Assembly: GCA_030432695.1 (NCBI GenBank) | Contig: JAUILN010000006.1 | Location: 310,001-374,000, forward strand | DNA length: 64,000 nucleotides | Reading direction: 5' to 3' | Origin: a bacterium | GTDB taxonomy: Bacteria > Planctomycetota > UBA1135 > UBA2386 | Shown here: positions 60,075-64,000 of the stretch, piece after piece | Position numbering within the stretch: the stretch's first letter is position 1 | Layout: every line of letters begins with the position of its first letter | Notes under the pieces: model-generated | What the model saw: only the letters and a program-made list of their open reading frames with translations | What the model was told of the DNA's origin: nothing | Databases searched by the model: none | Translations under genes and position numbers: made by a program

Positions 60075-60920
60075 CTACCGCGGTTGGCAACGCGGGCACC
60101 AATAGGTCGCCCGCTGGCCCAGCACGCGGTGCTGGATGGTCGTTCCGCAGACCTTGCACGGCTCGCCCGCGCGCCCGTAGACGAACAGCGCCCGCTGGAA
60201 GTAGCCGGCGCCCTGGTCGACGCCGATGTAGTCGCGCAGGGTCGTGCCGCCCGCTTCGATGGCTTCCGTGAGGACGTCACGGATGGCGGTCACCAGTCGT
60301 GCGCAGTCGCCACGCGTCAGGCGGGCCGCTCCGCGTGCCGGTCGCACTCCGGCGCGGAAGCACGCTTCCGATGCGTAGATGTTGCCGACCCCGACCACGT
60401 TCTTCGCGTCCATCAGGAACACCTTGGTCGCGAGCTTCCGGCCGCGGCTGCGGGCGTGCAGCCAGGCCGCATCGAAGGCGTCGCCCAATGGCTCCGGACC
60501 GAGTGCCGCGAGCAGAGGGTGCGCGGCGTACTCCCGCTCGTCCTTCGCGACGTCGAGCATGCCGAAGCGGCGCGGGTCGACGTAGCGCGCCAGGCGATCT
60601 GCGAAGCGCATCCGCCAGTGTTCGTGCAACTCCCAGGCGGGAGGCTCCTGGCGGGGGCGAAGCACGTCCAGGAACAGGCGGCCGCTCATGCCGAGGTGGA
60701 TGAGCGCGCGTGGCGCGCCCGAGCCGTCGAACGGCAGGATCAGATACTTCGAACGTCGCTCCGGAGCTCCGCAGGTCCGGCCGGCCAGACCCCGGACCGC
60801 GCGCACCGGGATGGGCCAGCGCAGGTCGGCCCGCCGCAGCTCGACCGCGTCGAGGCGCCGACCGGTGACGTGCGGCGCGAGGCCGCGCCGCACCGTCTCG
60901 ACTTCGGGTAACTCCGGCAC
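60075..60920 (-). CDS. mutM: Formamidopyrimidine-DNA glycosylase (Fpg/MutM), 281 aa
   Basis: A bifunctional base-excision repair enzyme that removes 8-oxoguanine and ring-opened purines and nicks the abasic site. The N-terminus PELPEVETVRRGLAPHV gives the catalytic Pro2 and Glu3; the SKYLILPFDG stretch carries the conserved Lys. The helix-two-turn-helix region (VGVGNIYASEACFRAGVRP) and the C-terminal zinc finger C-x2-C ... C-x2-C (CKVCGTTIQ, WCPRCQ) are complete. Its stop lies 21 bases beyond the convergent DUF1501 stop, and it follows the VWA protein gene in the same direction. Confidence 0.97.
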   Translation of the reverse strand: MPELPEVETVRRGLAPHVTGRRLDAVELRRADLRWPIPVRAVRGLAGRTCGAPERRSKYLILPFDGSGAPRALIHLGMSGRLFLDVLRPRQEPPAWELHEHWRMRFADRLARYVDPRRFGMLDVAKDEREYAAHPLLAALGPEPLGDAFDAAWLHARSRGRKLATKVFLMDAKNVVGVGNIYASEACFRAGVRPARGAARLTRGDCARLVTAIRDVLTEAIEAGGTTLRDYIGVDQGAGYFQRALFVYGRAGEPCKVCGTTIQHRVLGQRATYWCPRCQPR

Positions 60921-60939
60921 GGCGGGCCCCTGCGCGGGG

Positions 60940-63402
60940 TCAGCTCCGCGGGCCGACGAAGCCCATGAACGCGTTGATCCCGCCGAGCGGGGCGTTCGGA
61001 TCGACTTCGTCCTCGAAGCGCAGCGGGAATGGACCGAAGGTGCCTGCCCTGCGGAACGGTCCGACGAGGGCTGCCTGGTCGAGGCCCAGCGGACCGACCG
61101 TCATGCGCACCGGGCCTTCGACGGTGTCGCCGCTGTACGTGTAGTCGAGTTGACGGCTGCCGTCGGGGAGGATCATCGTGAAGCCGAGGATCGCCTCGTC
61201 GGGAGTCGCCGGCGAGGACTGCAGGTAGCCGACGAAGAAGTTGCCGAGCCCATCTTCTGCGAGGTCGGTCGCGTGCGTCGCGAAGCCGCCATTGGCGTCG
61301 CCCAGCACGGTGTGCCCGGTGGGGGCGCCGCTGGCGGGTGCGAGGCGGACCAGCAGGCCGTCTCGGGCGGGGCCGCTGCGGACGATCGAGGTCCCGTCGA
61401 GGTCGAAGTCCTGGTCGAAGTCGAGCAGGGCGACGAGTTCGCCGTCGAGGCCGTGATGCAGTGCGGCGGCGGTCTCGGACCCGGACCCGCCGATCGCGCG
61501 CGACCATCGCGGTTGGCCGGCGGCGTCCCAGGTCGCCACGAAGACGTCCTGGCCGCCCACCGGGATCAGCGTCTGCTGGGCGATCGTCATCGTCCCCGAG
61601 AAGCCGCCGCAGACCGACAGCAGCCCGGAGGAGTCGATCGCGAGGGCCGCGCACGATTCGTCGCCGGCGCCGCCGAAGCCGCTGAGCCAGGCGCACGCGC
61701 CGGTGTCCAGATCCATGCCGGCCACGAAGCCGTCACGGCCGCCGACGGACGTCGCACGCTTGCCGTCGAGTTCCACCATGCCGGTGAACTCGCCCAGCAC
61801 CACCAGCTGGTCGGCGCGGCGCGCGCAGTCGACGATGCGGTGCGTGCCGGCGCCGGTGAAGGCCCGCATCCACAGCGGGTTGCCGGTGGTCTCCGCCAGC
61901 GAGGCGGCCCAGGCGGTCTCGCCAGCGCCCGCCACCCCGGTGATCGCGGCTGCGCCGAGCGCGAGGTCGACTGCGAACGAGCCGGCCACCCAGGTGCCGC
62001 CCGCGCCATCGGTGGCGACGCAGGTCGCCTCTGCGTCTCCCGAGCCGGTCGGGATCACGGTCCAGTCCTCGGTGGGTGCCGAGCCATTGCCCGAGGGCGG
62101 CTGCACGCGCGACAGGAACGCATCGGAGCCGCCGGCCGCGGCGCGGCTCGAGCCCAACCAGTTGGCCGAGCCGCGGATCGAGCCGGCGACCAGGAACGAG
62201 CCGTCGAGCGGGTCGTGGGTCACGTCCAGCAGGCGAGCGTCGGACGCTCCGTCCAGCTCGAGCGCGCCCTCCGGCACGCGGCAACCCGCCCGGAACAGGT
62301 TGGCATCGAAGTTGGCGCTGGTCGAACCGCTGCTCGCGCCGATCCGTGCGACGACGGTCAGCACGTGTTCACCGCCGCGCTTGGGCGAGCAGTATTCCAC
62401 CGCGTAGAAGCGGTTCGCCGAGGCCCGGATCGCGTTGGCAACCTCGGTGAAGCGGGTTTGCAGGTCCTGGATGTCGTCGACCAGCACGAAGCCGGACTTG
62501 CCCATTCGTCGCAGCACGTCGGCGTCGATCTCACCCTGCAGGCCGATCGTGAAGACCCGGTTCGAGGTCGCGCCGATGGCCGACAAGACCTCCTCTTCGG
62601 ACACGGTGCCGGCGCGGTCGGTGCCATCGGTGAACACCGCGAGCGAGCCTTCGGTGATCTCCACCTCGGTGTCCGCCAGCAGTTCGGTCTTGCGCGCGTC
62701 CAGTGCCTCGAAGGCGCGCAGCACCGCCTCGTTCAGGTTGGTCGTGGTGTCGGGCGCGCCGCGCACCGCGTCGATGCGCGTCTGGATCGTTGCGAGGTCG
62801 GCGGAGAAGCCGGAGATCAGCTGGATCCCGCGGCCGTTGCTGGACCCGGGGAAGAACGCGACCGCGATCTCCCGCGCGGTGGCGTTCGGCGAGTCGGGAT
62901 CCAGCAGCGTCTCGGCGAACCGCTTGGCCGACTCCTTCAGCCGCGGGAGATTGCCGGAGCCGACGATCGAGCCGGACAGGTCGAGGAGCAGCAGCGTCGG
63001 GAAGGCGATCTGCCGGGCGATCGGCTGGATCCGCTGCCGGCTCTCGAAGGGAGAGACCTTCTGGCCGTCCTCGAACAGCTCGATCGTCCCCTCGGTGAGC
63101 AGGTTCGCGACCGGGTTGCCCTGCGAGTCCGTCGCCTCGAACAGGATCGAGACGTTGGCCGGTGGGCTGGACGACACGTTGGCGCTCAGCACCAGGTCGC
63201 CACGGACCACGCCGCCCCCACCGCCGCCGCCCGGATCATCGATGCTGGTTTCGCTGGAGCAGCCTCCCAGGAGGACGAGCACCCCCAGCGGGAGGAGTCC
63301 TCCGAGGAGCGCGCGCAGTCCGGTGCGGGAACCGGATCGCTGGGTCTCGACGTACGAAGATCGACGGACCGCGCGGGTCCGCCGCGAGTCTTGATGTTGC
63401 AT
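60940..63402 (-). CDS. Exported VWA-domain protein with repeat propeller, lipoprotein-like, 820 aa
   Basis: A long basic lead (about 30 residues from ATG 63402) is followed by a hydrophobic segment ending in a lipobox (LLPLGVLVLLGGC), so it is probably lipid-anchored outside the cytoplasm. After a Gly-rich linker comes a von Willebrand A domain whose metal site is intact: LLLLDLSGSIVGSG (DxSxS), a TTTNLNEAV threonine and VFTDGTDRAG. The last 400 residues are propeller-like repeats such as GGRDGFVAGMDLDTGACAWL and GGQDVFVATWDAAGQPRWS. VWA domains bind partner proteins through Mg2+. The lead peptide is unusually long for a lipoprotein, so the true start may be internal. Confidence 0.8.
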   Translation of the reverse strand: MQHQDSRRTRAVRRSSYVETQRSGSRTGLRALLGGLLPLGVLVLLGGCSSETSIDDPGGGGGGGVVRGDLVLSANVSSSPPANVSILFEATDSQGNPVANLLTEGTIELFEDGQKVSPFESRQRIQPIARQIAFPTLLLLDLSGSIVGSGNLPRLKESAKRFAETLLDPDSPNATAREIAVAFFPGSSNGRGIQLISGFSADLATIQTRIDAVRGAPDTTTNLNEAVLRAFEALDARKTELLADTEVEITEGSLAVFTDGTDRAGTVSEEEVLSAIGATSNRVFTIGLQGEIDADVLRRMGKSGFVLVDDIQDLQTRFTEVANAIRASANRFYAVEYCSPKRGGEHVLTVVARIGASSGSTSANFDANLFRAGCRVPEGALELDGASDARLLDVTHDPLDGSFLVAGSIRGSANWLGSSRAAAGGSDAFLSRVQPPSGNGSAPTEDWTVIPTGSGDAEATCVATDGAGGTWVAGSFAVDLALGAAAITGVAGAGETAWAASLAETTGNPLWMRAFTGAGTHRIVDCARRADQLVVLGEFTGMVELDGKRATSVGGRDGFVAGMDLDTGACAWLSGFGGAGDESCAALAIDSSGLLSVCGGFSGTMTIAQQTLIPVGGQDVFVATWDAAGQPRWSRAIGGSGSETAAALHHGLDGELVALLDFDQDFDLDGTSIVRSGPARDGLLVRLAPASGAPTGHTVLGDANGGFATHATDLAEDGLGNFFVGYLQSSPATPDEAILGFTMILPDGSRQLDYTYSGDTVEGPVRMTVGPLGLDQAALVGPFRRAGTFGPFPLRFEDEVDPNAPLGGINAFMGFVGPRS

Positions 63403-63615
63403 ATCCCTACCGCCTCGCCAGCCAGGGTAGTGGCGCGGAGAGGGTCCAGCAATGGGCGGCCGGTCGCTGGCGTCGGCGGCACGACGCCGCGATCCCGGGT
63501 CGGGATGGGGAATCTGCGAACCCTGCGCCGCTGCCGTACTATGGAGCGCCGCCTTTCTCGCGGAGTGTTCCTGCCCACACACCATCCCTCGCACCCTGGA
63601 TCGCGAGGACCCCTC

Positions 63616-64000
63616 ATGGATTCACGTCTCCGCGCGGCTGCCGGCTTCGGCCTCGCCGCCTTCAGCTTCATCGTTCCCTCTCTCCTCGGGCAGGACGCCG
63701 CGCCGCTGCACCGCGAGTCGGTCGACCCGCTCGATGCCGCGCTCGCCGACGGTCCGCTCCGGGATCTGGTCGCCGACCGCTTCCTGCTGACCCTCGACCG
63801 CGGTTCCGCGGACGCACTCGGCGGTCTCCGGACCGCCATCCGCGCTCACGATCCGGAGGCCGCAGCCCGCGAGGTCGACCGGCTCGAGCAGCGGACCGCC
63901 GGCCTCGACCCGGACTTCAGCGCCGCATTGGCCGCCCTCGGCGGCGAGGTGGTGCGCAGCTTCTGGCTGGTGCCGGTGGTGACCGTGCACGCGCCGGGTG
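63616..64000 (+). CDS. Start of a secreted protein, probably subtilase (S8) proregion; truncated
   Basis: ATG 63616 follows GAGGA and opens a signal peptide (AAAGFGLAAFSFIVPSLLGQ). The visible 128 residues continue to the window edge with no stop. The segment LDPDFSAALAALGGEVVRSF, then WLVPVVTVHAPG, looks like the end of an inhibitor I9-type prodomain that precedes the catalytic domain in subtilisin-like peptidases. The catalytic residues lie outside the window, so the assignment is tentative. It is divergent from the VWA protein gene with a 213-base gap. Confidence 0.5.
   Translation, partial: MDSRLRAAAGFGLAAFSFIVPSLLGQDAAPLHRESVDPLDAALADGPLRDLVADRFLLTLDRGSADALGGLRTAIRAHDPEAAAREVDRLEQRTAGLDPDFSAALAALGGEVVRSFWLVPVVTVHAPG

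Noticed and set aside
1..64000. tRNA, rRNA, CRISPR arrays, insertion sequences, integrase or phage genes
   Set aside because: I looked for T-loop-like sequences, spaced repeats and transposase motifs on both strands and found none that I could support.

Overview
The window is a GC-rich (by eye close to 70% G+C) bacterial chromosome segment, densely packed with about 44 protein genes on both strands and no tRNA, rRNA, CRISPR or insertion sequence that I can see. Several features point to a planctomycete-like organism. There is a DUF1800/DUF1501 gene pair, a Ser/Thr kinase fused to a sulfatase-modifying (SUMF1) domain next to an ECF sigma factor, and many signal-peptide proteins that end in the same kind of C-terminal domain (GxGC near its start, a second GC midway, and a 'P-N-x-x-L-x-G ... 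SNG' tail). Assignment to a lineage is inference, because no marker gene is present.

Layout. 1-5.1 kb: two secreted carboxypeptidase-regulatory-like proteins (the first cut by the window edge) and a Kelch propeller protein, interspersed with three large palindromes that share a GGTGCC-T-GGCACC core. 5.1-9.8 kb: a YdjM-type membrane protein, a two-subunit molybdenum hydroxylase and a sulfotransferase. 9.8-17 kb: a LamG protein, a secreted protein and an NhaD antiporter, with decayed fragments of relatives of the last two, then an ELWxxDGT-repeat protein. 17.2-23.3 kb: a 2,033-residue protein combining a transglutaminase-like domain, DUF4011, an SF1 helicase, a nuclease domain and DUF3320. 23.3-25.3 kb: acyl carrier protein plus ketoacyl synthase, and a broken WapI-type immunity gene.

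25.5-36.6 kb is a one-strand run of secreted, HEAT-repeat, kinase-SUMF1, ECF sigma and papain-like peptidase genes, with a kinase gene fragment between the last two. 36.7-39.7 kb holds an intact WapI-type gene and a propeller protein. 39.8-42.9 kb is a self-contained regulatory module: a sigma-54 activator with a four-cysteine N-terminal region, facing an AhpD-like and a PPOX-like gene across an intergenic region that carries a sigma-54 promoter and three matching palindromes.

42.9-51 kb: tandem secreted paralogs, an exported lipoprotein intradiol dioxygenase, an S9 peptidase, a secreted protein and a repeat- and hairpin-rich spacer. 51-56.8 kb: an FAD oxidoreductase and a translationally coupled MFS / binding-protein-like / one-helix peptide / sodium-solute symporter operon. 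56.9-64 kb: DUF1800 and DUF1501, MutM, a VWA lipoprotein-like protein and the start of a probable secreted subtilase.

The general picture is a free-living cell with a heavy investment in exported repeat proteins, peptidases and transport. The best candidates for new biology are the sigma-54/AhpD/PPOX module, the transglutaminase-helicase-nuclease protein, and the conserved-core, variable-arm palindromes.
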